Below the pieces are notes generated by a model. That model saw only the letters and a list, made by a program, of their open reading frames with translations. It searched no databases and was not told the origin of the DNA. Below, one piece after another: positions 36,060-48,803 of a DNA stretch of 64,000 nt. Source of the stretch: Xylaria sp. FL1777 (Eukaryota; Ascomycota; Sordariomycetes; Xylariales; Xylariaceae). The stretch lies in contig MU400585.1 in assembly GCA_022578965.1 (NCBI GenBank), positions 1-64,000 on the forward strand, in the 5' to 3' direction. Position 1 is the stretch's first letter. The number at the start of each line of letters is the position of its first letter. Made by a program: the position numbers and the translations under genes.

Positions 36060-38178
36060 TTAAATCTTTCTATAGTTAAAATGGTTTTTTTTATTAAAGC
36101 TACAACTATTTATAAAGCTAAAAAAAAAATTTACGCTAGTTTTAAACTTTTTTTTTATAAACGTTAAGTTAATAGCAAGTTTAGTAGCTTAAGCATAATA
36201 CTATATACTATAAGCAATGCTTGTTTAAGCTTTATAGTTAAACATTTTGCTAAAAAATAGTATAGCTAAAGTACTTATACTATTATTAAAAATAAAAATA
36301 TTTATAGCTTAAAAAGCTGCTGCAACAGTAAAAATACTAATAACTATTTTAGTAAAAGTATAGCTAAGTATAGTAACATTTTTATTATTTTTTTAAAGCA
36401 TTAGCATTATAGCTATAACTTTAGCTTTTTTTGTAATAAAATGCTTACTAAAAGTTTTAACGTTGTTATTTAAGCTATTGCTTTTATTATTGTTAAAAAA
36501 GTTTAATAAAGCAAAAGCAGCTAATATAGTGCACTTATAGCTTTATGTTTTAGTACTAGGTGTTTAATTATTAAAGCTTACGTTTTATTTAGAACTAACG
36601 CTATATTTTTTACTTTAAAGATCTATAAGCTATAATATAAATTTCAAAACATAAATACAATATATTAAAGATTTGCTTAAGTATAAATAAGCAAAGCTAA
36701 AGCTTTTTAATAAGTTTTTAATAAAAAAAAAAAACTATAATGTTTGTATTATTATTAATACTAAAAACTATATATGCTAAAAATTAAACTTAGCAAAAAA
36801 AAAACAAATATATAATGTTTATATATATTATAAAGCTTTCTTTAGTAATAAATTTAAAAACATGCTTTTTATATAGCTAAGCTTTAAAATAAACTTTAAT
36901 ATAAGTTTTGCAAGCTTTAACGTTATTATTACAAGCAATTTTTACTTAAAAGCTAGCTTTTTAAGCACTATAAAATGCGCTTTTTGCTTTATAAAACGTA
37001 TTACTAAATATATATTACTGCTTAGGTTTTTTTTTAATTATTATAAGTTTAGCATTTTTTTTGTTGTTTAATTTAATTATTAGCTTATTAACTATATTAT
37101 TCTTGTTTTTAGAATTATGCTTTTTTTTATGCACTTTTTTTTCTTTTTAAGCGTTAAATTAACTGCTGTTTAATACTATAAATCTTTTTTTGCTTGCTTA
37201 TTTTTTATTAAAATGCTTAATAATATATTTAATAAATGCATTATTTTTTTATATATAGTTTATATAAGTAATATAAGCAGTAAAATCTTTATATTTAAAA
37301 ATGCATTTTTATTAATATATTAATACTTCTTGCTGTTTAATTTTAGAAGTAGTGCTATAAATACTTTGTTTAGTTTAATTTTAAAAGTAGTCTACGTTTA
37401 TAAAGTAGCAATTATAAGCTTTAATAACATTAGTAATATATATTTTTATAGCTGCTTAAATTTCTTTAAGGCGCTTATTATTACTATTAATATAAAAAAT
37501 TATAGCTATTTTGTTTTAATATTAAAAAAAGCGTTTATGCAAGTTTTTTAAACGCATAAAAGCTATGCTACGTAGTTTAATACTGCTAAGCATATTAATT
37601 ATATGCTAAATATAAAAAAATAAAGCTTTAAATAGCTAAGCATGCTTTTAAAGTTTAATTTTTATAATTAATTTTAGTTAAAGCTTAAAGTTACTAAAAT
37701 TATAATTGCTTATTAATATATATAACAATAAAAATAAGTTGCAAATTATAAAAAGGATTTTATATTGCAAAAATATATAACATTATAGATTTTTTTTATT
37801 AACTATTTTTTTTAAAACCTTAATAAAAAGAAATAAATTAGCAACGCGTTTTTTTTTATAGTTATTAAAGTGCTTTATATATATTTACGCAAGTAGCTAA
37901 AAAAAAAAAATCATGTTATTATAAAAGCTTTTAAGCTAAAACAATTAGCAGCTTTTTTTTATTTTAAATATAAATATAAATAAAATATTGCTTAATAAAA
38001 TGCTATTATAAAGCAAGCAAACATAGATTTATTACTTGCATAAAATGCTGCTAAAAAAAAAAAATAATATATATGCCTTAAATACTATACTTAAAAAAAA
38101 CAGTAGCTTTAAGCATTAAATAGCTTTAAGCGTAATAAATATACTAATAAAAAAACTTATGCTTTAATATTAAACAAA
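36060..38178 (+). pseudogene. X candidate coding region, left part (unrecognised)
   Basis: I do not recognise this region. The plus strand contains low-stop stretches in more than one frame: 37330-37551 is open with an ATG, and the same frame continues with mostly TAA/TAG interruptions to 38178. The antisense strand at about 36000-36600 is also fairly open, so the coding strand of the left end is not settled. There is no Rep (HxH), helicase (GKS/T) or tyrosine recombinase box that I can read. It is cut at 38178 by E1. Confidence 0.3.
38174..38178. repeat. Left 5-bp target duplication of E1 (ACAAA)
   Basis: ACAAA is found again at 46042-46046. It shows that E1 inserted into X. Confidence 0.9.
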
Positions 38179-38371
38179 TGTTATAACTAAGCTACTTAGG
38201 TACTTTAGCATATGTTATAAGTTATATGTATATATAGGATATTTTTTTTATACTTATTTTATAGGAGTTTTCTTTCTTTTTCAAGCTTTAGTTTTATTAA
38301 ATACTTATTATAAAACTAAAAATATATTAATTATTATATTTAACTTTTAATGCTTTATATTTTTTGTAACA
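38179..38371 (+). repeat. E1 5' LTR (193 bp)
   Basis: It begins TGTTATAACTAAGC and ends TTTTTGTAACA, a canonical TG...CA that has escaped mutation at both ends. Its partner is 45849-46041. Confidence 0.92.
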
Positions 38372-40250
38372 ATTTTAAAGCTTTTTAAAATAAAGTTACT
38401 TATAATACTTTGTTATATTATAAAATAGCTAAACATTAACTAACTATATAAGCTAGTATTATTTTTAATAGCTTTTTTTTGGAACAAACTTTAATAATGA
38501 ACTAAAAATAAACTTAGTACAAATTATCTTTAGAACTAAGCTTAAGCAAACAATAATTACTTAATGCTTTAAGTATTAATATTTAACTATTGCAAATATA
38601 AATTATATAGCTTTTAGTTAAAATTAAAAAGCTAAAGCAGCAAATTATATAACAAAAAAATAAAAGCAAATAAGTTGCCTTAAAATTAAAGATAGCTTGT
38701 ATTATTTTTACTTTATAATTAAGTAAACAAAAAAACTAAAAAATAACATTTTTAAAAAAACAAAAAAACTTTTTAAACCTTAAAAAATAATTTTGCAACT
38801 TAGGTTAAAAATAAAAACATAGGAATTTTAGTAATAATAACGACTTTTTATTTTCTAGCTTTAATAAAAAGCATAATTAAAGAAAACTTAAATATTAATT
38901 ACGTTAAAATTGCTTATATTACTATTAGCGCTATTTATTTAAAAATGCTAATTTTAGCTAACTATTAAAGTTTAACTATAACTTTTTTAGTATAAAATTT
39001 ACTTATTAATGCTAGCTAAAGTAAATAAAAAAACTTTAAACTATTTTTAAAAAAGCTAATTAGAAATTTTGTTGTAATAAAAACAAAATTTTATATATAT
39101 ATAATAATATAAACTAGAACTATAAAAATGCTTATTAATTAGTATTATAAAAGTTATTAACCTTAAAAAAAAAACAATTTAAAACTAATTAAAAAGTATT
39201 TTTAAACTAAATTAAAACTTTATTTAAGCAGTTTGCTTTTTTATAAGCTAATATAAATATATAATTAAAACAAGCAAGTTAATAAGCTAATTAAAACCTA
39301 AAACTATTTAATTAATATTTTGCTAGCATTAAATTTTAAAATGTTTGCTAAAACAAAAGTAAAAAAGCCTTATTATACTATTAAAAACTAAGTGTACTAT
39401 TTTAGCAAAAACTAATAAACTATTATAACTTATTGCTAACTATATAAACTAATATAATTAATGCTATATAATAATATTAAAAACTAATAACTAAAAAATA
39501 ACGCTTAAACTGCAATAAAAAAAAACTAAAGTTAAATATTACTTAAATTACTAGTAAATTAACTTTAAATACTAAATAAAACTAAACTAATAATTAGCAT
39601 ATTAATATTAGCTGCAAAAATAACAATATTAGTTCTAATAGTTAAAACTATTTTTATAAAAGCAATAATTATAATAATAGCTGTAATAATAATAACTAAA
39701 GATTTTATAAAAGCAATAATAGCTATAAAAGCTAAAACTAATACTATAAAAGCAATAATAATAAAAGTTATAGCTAGTATTAAAACTAAAAATATATAAA
39801 CAACTAAAGTAATAATAATAATACTTATACTTTAAAGAACTGTTATATTTTTAGAACTTCTTTAAATTAACTTTAAAATAACAATAAAAATAGTTTAAAT
39901 TTAAACTTTTATAAAAACTTTATTTGCTATAGCTATAAATAACTTAACTATATTATTTTTAATTGCTTTTAGCTTAAAAGTAATAATAATAATAGCAATA
40001 ATAAAAACAATAAATTTAATAGTTATATTAGCTATAATAGTAATATTACTTAAAAACGAACTATTTAAAAAATCTAAATAAATAAAAACTAAAACATAAA
40101 TAAAAAAAACTAGAAATAATAATTAAAGTTTTATATACTTTTTTTATAAAAGCTATAGTATTATAACTTAAAAAACAAATAGTAAGCTTAGTATTAATTA
40201 TACTAGCTATAAGTTTTAAGCTAAAATTATTATTTTATATACTTATTTTA
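38372..40250 (+). pseudogene. E1 gag region (dead, low complexity)
   Basis: This is the interval between the 5' LTR and the protease. The part 39590-40030 is built of AATAATAA- and AAAGC-rich sequence that in one plus frame reads as an Asn/Ser-rich low-complexity segment, as mutated GAT/AGC-rich codons would. No zinc knuckle is recovered. A Gag role follows only from position and conservation in E2 (54033-55910). Confidence 0.5.
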
Positions 40251-43200
40251 TGTTGTTTTTATATTTTTTGTACTATTTATTTTGTTAGCTTTATAAAACT
40301 ATTTGTTAAAACTTATATTAATTTTAATTTATATATTAAATATAATTGTATTAATTTTACTTTTGCTTTTTATTATAAATTATAACAAGCATTTTTTTGT
40401 ATATTTATATTATAGTATGCTGCTAAAAGTAAATTTTTTACTTATAAAGCTTATTAAGTTATTTATAAATTAACTAATAATTGTAGTATTACTTATAGAA
40501 TTAAACATGCATATATAGCTATTAATTATAATTATTGCTTTAAAAGCAGCTTTTTTTTATTATTTTAAACTACTTTAAAAAATAAAGAAATTATATTAAA
40601 TTTAAGTACTAATTAATAGTTTTTTAAATTATGCTGCTTTTAAGTAAAAATATTTAGCTTAATTAAGTTTATAAAAGCTTGCTAAAACTAAGCTTACTAT
40701 TACGCTATTATTTAATTACTTAAATTTATATAGCTTAAAAAGTTAAAAAAAAGCTTTAATTATTTTAATTTTATAGCAATTTTAAAAAAGTTTTATAATT
40801 TATTTAAGTTTTTTAATATTAGCAAAGCAAATATATTACTACAATTAAAGCAAAAAAACCTTGCTATTAAGCTAAAAAAAAACGTAGTTATACTTTATTT
40901 TTTTATATATTTATTAGCTTAAAATAAGCTAAAAGAACTATAAAAATAGCTTAATAAAATATTAAAAGCAAAAAAAATTAAAAAGTTTACTAGCTTTGCT
41001 AATGCTTTAATTCTTTTTGTACTTAAAAAAAATAAAAGCTTACGCTTATATATAAACTATAAAAAACTTAATTAGGTTATACGTAAAAATTAATATATTT
41101 TATTATTTATTTTAAAGCTGCTTAATAAAATTTTAAAAGCTAAAATCTTTAGCAAAATTAACTTTAAAAACATTTATTATTGCTTATGCATTTAAAAAAA
41201 AAATAAGTAAAAAACAGCGTTTTATATATGTTATAATTACTATAAATTTTTAGTTATGCTTATAGGTTTATTAAATGCTTTTGCTATTTTTTAAAGTTAT
41301 ATATAAAAAGCATTTAATAATATAATAAATATATTTTGTATTGCATATTTTAATAATGTGCTTATTTTTTTTTTAAATAAAAATTTTTATATAAAACATA
41401 TTTAAAACATTATTAAAAAGCTATAAAAAGCAAAACTATACGTTAAGCTATTTAAATACTAATTTTATTAAAAAAAAATTAAATTTTTAAGTTATATTAT
41501 TTTTAGCTAAAAGATTAAAATAAACTTTTTATATATAAATATTATTTAGTAATAGTTTATATTAAATATTTATTAAGCGTTATAATAATTTTTAAAGTTT
41601 TGTAACTTTTATTACTGTTTTATAAACAGGTATTTTTATATTGTTATGCTTTTGTTTAAGTATTTAAAAAAAAACATAATAAAAACAAAAAAAAGTTAAA
41701 TTTTTTTAAATAGTTTTAAAAAGAAAGCGTTTAAGAACTTTTAAAATGCATTTAAGCAAGCTATTTTTTTTATATATTTTAACCTTAAAAAACAAATATT
41801 GCTAAAAATTAATTTCTTTAAAGTAGCTTTTACAAAAAATTTATTTTAGCAAAATAATTAAAGCATTTTTAAATTAATTATGTTTTATTTTTAAAAGCTA
41901 TCTAAAAAAAAAATGTAGTATAATATGCTTAACTAAAAAATGCTTGCAATAATAAATTGCTTTAAGTATTAGTAGTATTATTTATAAAAAAGCAATTTAT
42001 TAATTAAAGTATTAATTAATTATATTAACTTTTAAACATTTATAAAAACGCTAAAGCTTAATAAAAAGCAAGCTTGTTAATATTTATTATTAGTTTTTTT
42101 TAATTTTATTATTAAATATTAAGCAAACAAAAAAAATAAAGCTAATTTTTTTTGTGCTATTTTAATTATATAGTTGTTTTGCTTAGTAATATTAATATTT
42201 TTTTAACATTAAAAAGAAAAGTTGCAATAGCACAGCAAATTAAAGTTTTTAATTTATATTTTAATGCTTAAGCTAAAGCTTTATACTTTAAAGCTATACT
42301 TGCTAAAAAAGCTCTTTTTATTTAAGCAGTTATACATTTGCGTACGTAAATAACTGTAAGCTTAAAAAAATTAAAAGATTTAAAGGCTTTTAAAAAGCTA
42401 AAAAACCTTATTTAAAAAGTTTAAAAAAAAAACCCTAAATGCTATATAATTATAAAACAATTAAAAGTAAAAAAGCTTATAAATCTTTAATAATTAATAA
42501 AAAAATCCTTAGTTTACTATAAAAACAAAATTTATATTTTTTTTAAAAAAGCTATATATTTTTAATTTATTAAGCTATATTATAATAATTCTTTAGTTAA
42601 ACATTTTAGCTAAAGCTGCACTTTAAAACTACTACAACAAAAGTTTTACTAAAGCAATATAAAACTAAATATTAAAAAGTACGTATAAAACTATATAATT
42701 TGCTTTAAAACTAAAGCAAAACATTACTAAAAATACAGTAAACTTAATGCTTTATTAATACTTAATAAACTTATATAAAAGCTATTTATAAACTTTATTA
42801 TAAGTTTACTAAAAACTTTTTATAAAAAAAAACTAATTAATGCTATTTTTATTATTATAAATAAATTTACTAAGCTTATATATTTATTTTTAGTTAATAT
42901 TACTATAACTTTAGTTAAGCTAGCAGTTTTATTTTATTATAAAATTAAATGCATTTATAATAGCTTAAAAAGCATTATTTCTAATAAAAGCATTATTTTT
43001 ACTAGCTAATTTTAGTTTAATTTATATTATTACTTAAAAATTAAGCAAAAGCTTTTAATAGCATTTTATTTTAAAACTAATAAACAAACAAAATAAATAA
43101 ACTAAGTAATTAAAAGCTATTTTAAATGCTTTATAAATAATAAACAAACTAATTAGCTTTAATTTTTACTTTAAGCTTTTTTTGCTATAAATTTTGCTAT

Positions 43201-43950
43201 TAATTTTATAACTAAACAATTACTTTTTAAAGCTTTATATAGTTATATATTAAAATTTTGTTTGTTTATTAAAAATAACTTTATATTAAAAAAGATTTTA
43301 GTTATATAAAAACGTTTTAACAAATTATAAACTATTAAAAACAAAATAACAAAATAATAATAAATTATAACTAATAAATATATAAAACACTATAATAATA
43401 AGCATAAATTTATAACTTTTAAAACTAAAAACTTAGTAGCATTATTAACAAAAAATATTAAGTTTAAAAATAAAAAGTTAGCACTTAAGTTTATTAAACC
43501 TTTCTAAATTCTTTTTATAGTTAGTTTATAAGCATATTATATTAGTTTTTTAAAACAATATAGCTATTTTTATTTTGTTTTTTTAATTTAGCTGCTTAAG
43601 CTTTAAAAAGCTAAACATAAATATAGTTTATTTATATTAAACCTTAAAAATAAGTTAAAAAAATAAAAAGTTAAAAATATAATAAATAAAATAACTTATA
43701 ATAAAAAAAAATATTATTTTATTAAGTAAAAAAGCTAGCTAATTAAGTATAATTAATAAGTACTTATTATTAATATTATAGCTTTTAAAGCAATTAAAGA
43801 TTTTAAAAAGCGCTTAAGTTACAAAAAAAAAGCAAAGCTATTAAGCTAACAAAATAGTATTAATTTATTATTAATTTAGCTATAAACTAAAGCTTAAATA
43901 TATTATATATATTAACTAGTTATTCTTTTATTTTTAATTACGTAATAAAA
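40251..43950 (+). pseudogene. E1 pol: protease region, RT, RNase H, integrase (dead)
   Basis: The reverse transcriptase is unambiguous at about 40981-41600. It reads in sequence ILFVLKKNKSLRLYI, INFKNIYYCL (for IDLRDAYYRL), FLVMLIGLLNAFAIF (for FLVMPFGLTNAPATF), then YLDD as YFNN (41346-41357) in YFNNVLIFFLNK, and IKHIxNIIKKLxKAKLYVKL. The thumb and connection follow to LKKxILLKINFFKVAF (about 41790), start of the RNase H. The integrase half (about 42400-43900) is assigned from order and length. The protease is expected at about 40270-40560, but its DSG/DTG triad is not readable. The Asp pair is lost and stops are numerous. Confidence 0.85.
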
Positions 43951-44742
43951 ATTGCACTTATTGCTTTAGGTTCTAAAATATTTATGCTTTACTAATAAGC
44001 TATATATAAAAACGCTATAAATAAGTTATAATATTTTTACAGAAAAGCCTTAAAATACTAATTATTAAACTTTAAAACATTTTTATATTAAAAAAAGCTA
44101 ACTAAATATTTTTATTTATACTTATTAATAATAGTTAATATAGCTTTATGCATATTTTTTTTAAAAGAAATAAAAGTAGCTTTTTAAGCTATATATTTAT
44201 AGTTTAAAACTTGCACTTTAAATATAGTTAAACAAACATACTACTAACGTTAAAAATAGTTTTAATTCTGTTAAGAAACCTTATAAAATTAGTTTAAATA
44301 AAGCTATTTATAGCATTTATACAAAAAGGCTTAATAGTTTAACAAGCTAAAAATTTGCGGTTTATTACTAAATGCTTATATTTAGCACAATATTTTTGCA
44401 TTGCTAATTATTAGCTAAACTTTATACAAAATAAAAACAAAATTATTTATTTTTATATTATTAACTTTGCTAATTAATTAAAACTAAGCTTTATAAATTA
44501 ACAAAAAACGCAAAAATGCTTTTAAAAAGCAAAACTATATAGCTGCAAAATTAACATAATAATTGTTTAAAGTTTTTTAAACAATAGCGCAATTTTTATT
44601 TATAACGATTTTTTTATAGTTATTTTTTTAAAAAACAAAAAAATAAACAAACTAGTTTAATAACTTTTAAATGTGCATTATATTAAAATATAATATAGCA
44701 AGCAGCTAACTTATTAATAAAACTAATTTAAAATAAATATAA

Positions 44743-45122
44743 ATTAATTTATAGGTTTGCATAAAATATAGCTATTTATATAGCTTATATAAGCTATTAC
44801 TTTTAAGTTTTTAAATTTGCAAACTATATTTAAAAGCAAGCTATTTTTTAGTTAAAATGCCTTTTTAAAACGCTTAAAACAAGGCTAATATACTAACGAA
44901 CTACTTAAAACTATTACTTTTTTAATAGTTTTATACTTTTTGTTTTTAGCTTTAGTAGTTTGTTTACAAGATTTATAAATAAAAGTTACTATAAAAACAA
45001 GCTAACGTTTAGCTAGCATAAAAACTTTAATATTTGCATTAAAATTAAACTTATTTTTTGCGTTGTTTATATTAAAATTGCGCAAAATAGCATTTAAATC
45101 TTTATTTAGATTTATAAAATCC
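44743..45122 (-). pseudogene. E1 antisense candidate frame between integrase and 3' LTR
   Basis: On the minus strand one frame has only three stops (TAG, TAG, TAA) in about 125 codons, very few for this composition. It reads NLNKDLNAILRNFN, then IYKSCKQTTKAKNKKYKTI and later PCFKRFKKAF...NIVCKF. The cysteines look like a mutated PCxxC...C type motif. The upstream antisense part (45123-45450) reads as very Arg/Lys-rich if stops are restored. The same frame is in E2 (60402-60781). An antisense extra ORF would be unusual for a gypsy element. It may also be a chance open frame. Confidence 0.35.
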
Positions 45123-45547
45123 AAATTATTTTTATTCTTATTTTTATTTTTTTTTTTTTAACCTATAAAAAGCTTAATAATATTTATATTTTTATTAAAA
45201 TTAAAGCTGTTTTAAAAAAAAAGTAAACTGCTAAAACTTTTATTTTTATTACTAAAATTATTAAACTTTTAGCAAAAAAGTTCGTTAAAGTTCTGTTTTA
45301 TAGTAAAATTAAACTTATTTTTAAATAAATTTAAGCATAAAGCAAGTTATAATAATTTTCTGCGTTTATATTTATAACTATAGCTTTAATTATAACTACG
45401 TTTATATGTATTACTTTTAACTATTGTAAGTTTAAGCAGCATAATTATAATACAAATAATAATTAAAAAAAAAACAAAAAAAATATAAAATAAGTATAAG
45501 AATAGCAGTAATAAAATGTATAGCTAAAACTAATTGTTTAGTAATAG

Positions 45548-45549
<2 letters not shown>

Positions 45550-45590
<41 letters not shown>
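45550..45590 (+). repeat. 41-bp uninterrupted A tract in E1
   Basis: This is a pure run of A in the E1 3' region. At the matching place E2 (about 61211-61244) has A-rich sequence broken by several G. It is probably a purine (A/G) tract homogenised by G-to-A change plus slippage. It could also be a sequencing or assembly weak point. Confidence 0.85.
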
Positions 45591-45591
<1 letters not shown>

Positions 45592-45848
45592 ACATAGCAA
45601 CAAAAGTATAAGTATAAAACCTGCTATAAATATAGCATAAAACAAACATAACTTAACATATAAACATAAGCATAAATATATAAATACTTTAACTATTATA
45701 CTATATAAGCATTTTATTTAACATATTATATTTATGCTTAATTACTTTATATTACTTTATTTTACTACTTATATTTAAAATTAATTATTTTAATTGATTT
45801 TATTTGTATATAGGTTAAAAATAACCTAATTAGAAAAAAAGAAATAGT

Positions 45849-46041
45849 TGTTATAATTAAGCTATTTAAGTACTTTAGCATATATTATAAGTTATATGTA
45901 TATATAAAATATTCTTTTTATATTTATTTTATAAAAGTTTCCTTCTTTTTTCAAGCTTTAGTTTTATTAAATACTTATTATAAAACTAAAGATATATTAA
46001 CTATTATACTTAACCTTTAATGCTTTATATCTCCCGTAATA
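45849..46041 (+). repeat. E1 3' LTR (193 bp)
   Basis: It begins TGTTATAATTAAGC and ends CTCCCGTAATA, and is preceded by the purine tract GAAAAAAAGAAATAG. Its partner is 38179-38371. Confidence 0.92.
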
Positions 46042-46046
46042 ACAAA
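46042..46046. repeat. Right 5-bp target duplication of E1 (ACAAA)
   Basis: It equals 38174-38178. Element X resumes here. Confidence 0.9.
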
Positions 46047-46683
46047 TAATGCTATATGTTATAGTTTTAAAATACTTTATAAAAAACTATAAAACTTGTT
46101 ATAAAAGTTAACCTTTTTAATACTACTTTAATAAAAACTTTAAAAGCGTTACATTTTTACCTTTTAAACTTTTATATTATTTATATGTTTTTTAAAACAA
46201 TTATTTATATTTATAGAACTTATTATAAAACTTTTAAGTAAAACTAAATATATTAATTATATTTTTAGCTTACTTGTTGTTTATTTATAGCTAATCTTTT
46301 TACGTAAGCTTAAATAGCTATATTAATTATTGCTTGCTTTTATATATTTAAATATATTTTTGTTTTTGCTTTTTTTTTTCTTTAGCTATTATGCATGCAT
46401 TTTATTTACTTTTAAGTACTTTTGTTTTATACGCTTAAACAAAAAACTATAATAGTTTTGTTCCAATTTTTGCGTTTATATATAATCTTTAAAAAGCTAT
46501 GCATTAGCAGCAAAAACAAGCTTTTTTTATAGCAGTTATTGCTTTAGCTACTATATTTATATAACTTGCTGCTATTTTAAAATCGTATAAAAACAATTAA
46601 TTATGCACAAAAAATTAATGCTATTAGTATATAAAGCTTGTAATACTTTAGCTATAGCTTTTTTTGCTACTTTTAAATGCTAT

Positions 46684-47006
46684 TATAATGCATGCTTTTT
46701 TACAAAAATTATATGCTAAAATACTTTTTTTTTTAAAGCTTTAAAACTATAAGCTAAGCAATAATATAACACATGCTTTTTTACGAAAATTATACGTTAA
46801 AATACCTCTTTTTTTAAAGCTTTAAAACTATAAGCTAAGTAATAGTATAATGCACGCTTTTTTACGAAAATTATGCGCTAAAATACCTTTTTTTTTAAAG
46901 CTTTAAAACTATAAGCTAAGCAATAGCATAACGTATGCTTTTTTATAAAAATTATGCGTTAAAATACCTTTTTTTTCGAAGCTTTAAAACTATAAGCTAA
47001 GCAATA
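46684..47006 (+). repeat. 4 x 81-bp in-frame tandem repeat in X
   Basis: Four direct copies of about 81 bp each contain GCTTTTTTACGAAAATTAT and GCTTTAAAACTATAAGCTAA. The period is 27 codons. In the plus frame each copy reads FFTKIMRxNTFFFKALKLxA with the same spacing, so the array keeps the frame. Copies differ by transitions. Confidence 0.9.
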
Positions 47007-47210
47007 GCCTTGCTTTTATGCTTATTTATTTAACTTTTAAACATAATATAAACAGGTTTATTATTAAAAAACGCATTATTTTAAGCAAACCTATTAATAA
47101 CAAACTTAAGCTAAAGCTTTTTTATGTTATAAGCTAGCTTAACTTATTTAGCATACGTATTGCTGTTTTAGCTATTAAAATATTTAATTATGTATTGCTA
47201 TAAACCTTAA

Positions 47211-47377
47211 AAAATTAAAAGTACAAATGTTTTTTAAAAAAAAATAAAAAAAAAAAAAAACGTATAGTAGCTAATAAAAAAAAGCAAAAAAAAAGAGCTA
47301 AAGCTTATGCAGCTTTTATACTAAGAACAAGAACAAAAACGTTAATACTTTTTATGCTAAAGCAAAAAAAGCGCAAA
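47211..47377 (+). repeat. Direct repeat a in X (167 bp)
   Basis: It matches 48638-48803 closely from AAAATTAAAAGTACAAATG to AAAAAAAGCGCAAA. The shared blocks include GCTAAAGCTT and GCTTTTATACTA. The 1.26 kb between the copies contains no other recognised feature except a two-copy tandem at about 47700-47805. Confidence 0.85.
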
Positions 47378-47699
47378 AAAAGTAAAACTAGCTAAAGTTA
47401 AACAAAAGTAAAGCAACTATAAAAGCAAAAGCTATTATTACAAAAATGTACGTACTATGTATACTTAGTAAGTTTAATAATACTTTTAACCTTTTAATTT
47501 AATAGCTAATAAAAATAGCAAATTTTCTGAAAGTATTACTTAATTAAATAAATATTTTTAACTTTGCTAAGTTAAAAACTTTAATAATTTATTTAAATTG
47601 CTTATATATATATAAATGCTTTTTAATGCTTTTTAATGCTAATAAATTATGCTTAAAATAATATTTATTAATAAAGAGTATTTATAGCGCTATTATATA

Positions 47700-47805
47700 A
47701 AGCATAGTTACTAATATATATTTGCTTTAAAAAAAACAATAAAGCTAACGCTATAGCATAATTACTAATACTTGCTTTAAACAAAACAATAAAGCTAATA
47801 TTGTA
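47700..47805 (+). repeat. 2 x about 53-bp tandem repeat in X
   Basis: There are two adjacent copies of AGCATAGTTACTAAT ... TTGCTTTAAA ... CAATAAAGCTAACG. The second has AGCATAATTACTAAT and AATATTG in place of AACGCTA. No function is suggested. Confidence 0.75.
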
Positions 47806-48637
47806 GCGCTTTTTTTTTGCAAAAAAGGTTTGCAAAAATTATACTTATAACTATTTACTAATAAACAAACTTTTAAGCTTTTATTTAACTAAAATAAAAA
47901 ATTCTTTAATACTTTTATAAGCTAATATATTACGCTTAAATATTTTTTTAGCTAAAACGTTTTATGGTTTAAAAAGTATAAAATCTTTTTAAGCTAAAAG
48001 CATTTAATTTAAATTACGTTATATTTAAAAAAAGCGCTTTTATTATTTTTTGCTATAAACTAATAGCAAAAAAATAATAATAACTTGCTTGCTTTAATTA
48101 TAGTTTGCTTAATATTAATTAGCATTATATAAAGTAGCTATAATTATAATTCTTTTTATAATATTAATAATATGCTTTTTTAAGCTAAAAACAGCAAAAA
48201 GTTCTTAAAAAATGCTTTATAATAACAAATATTAAGTTAATATAGTAATAACTTATAAAACAACGCTTAAAAAAACTATAAAAAAAAAATATTAAGTATT
48301 ACTTTTGTAGTTTTTAAAAGTAACTAAAACAGAAAAAAAAGCTAAATAAGCATATTATAAGTTTTAAAGCAAAAAAACAAAAGCAATATAGCAAGCACTT
48401 AAAAAAAAAGCACTTAAAAAGAAAAAAAAAAAAAAGCCTTTAGTTATAAAGTAAAACAGGCATAAAAACATAGCTAAAAGCAAACGCTTATAAAAGCATC
48501 TAAAGACTTTAAATTGCTATAAAGCTTAGCTAAATAAGCTAAGTTAGCTTATAAGCTAGCTTTAGAAGTTATAGCAATTCTACTGCTAAAACAAATAAAA
48601 AGCAAGCTTTTTTTTGCTAATACTTTTAAAAAAAAAA

Positions 48638-48803
48638 AAATTAAAAATATAAATGTTTTTTAGAAAAAAATAAAAAAAAAGAAAAACGTATAATAGCTAA
48701 TAAAAGAAAGCAAAAAAAAAAGCTAAAGCTTGTATAGCTTTTATACTAGAAACAAAAAAACAAAAACATTAATACTTTTTACGCTAAAGCAAAAAAAGCG
48801 CAA
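48638..48803 (+). repeat. Direct repeat b in X (166 bp)
   Basis: It is the partner of 47211-47377, 1,427 bp downstream. The flanks outside the pair are not clearly similar, so it looks like a short duplication and not an LTR pair. Confidence 0.85.

Larger units (their letters stand above)
38179..46041 (+). mobile_element. E1: full-length Ty3/gypsy element, 7,863 bp, nested in X
   Basis: E1 has two 193-bp LTRs (TGTTATAACTAAGC ... GTAACA/GTAATA), an ACAAA target duplication and a purine tract directly before the 3' LTR (45834-45848), so it lies on the plus strand. It is collinear with E2 (53840-61699) over its whole length, and its pol is the template for minus-strand E3. The differences among the three are transitions. 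Confidence 0.94.

Noticed and set aside
36000..36620. A minus-strand low-stop frame at the left end of X
   Set aside because: It competes with plus-strand frames of similar openness, and no motif supports either strand there. It is left undecided and not annotated as a gene.
46684..47006. CRISPR-like array (regular repeats)
   Set aside because: The repeats are contiguous without unique spacers, lie inside a fungal-type transposable element and keep a coding frame.
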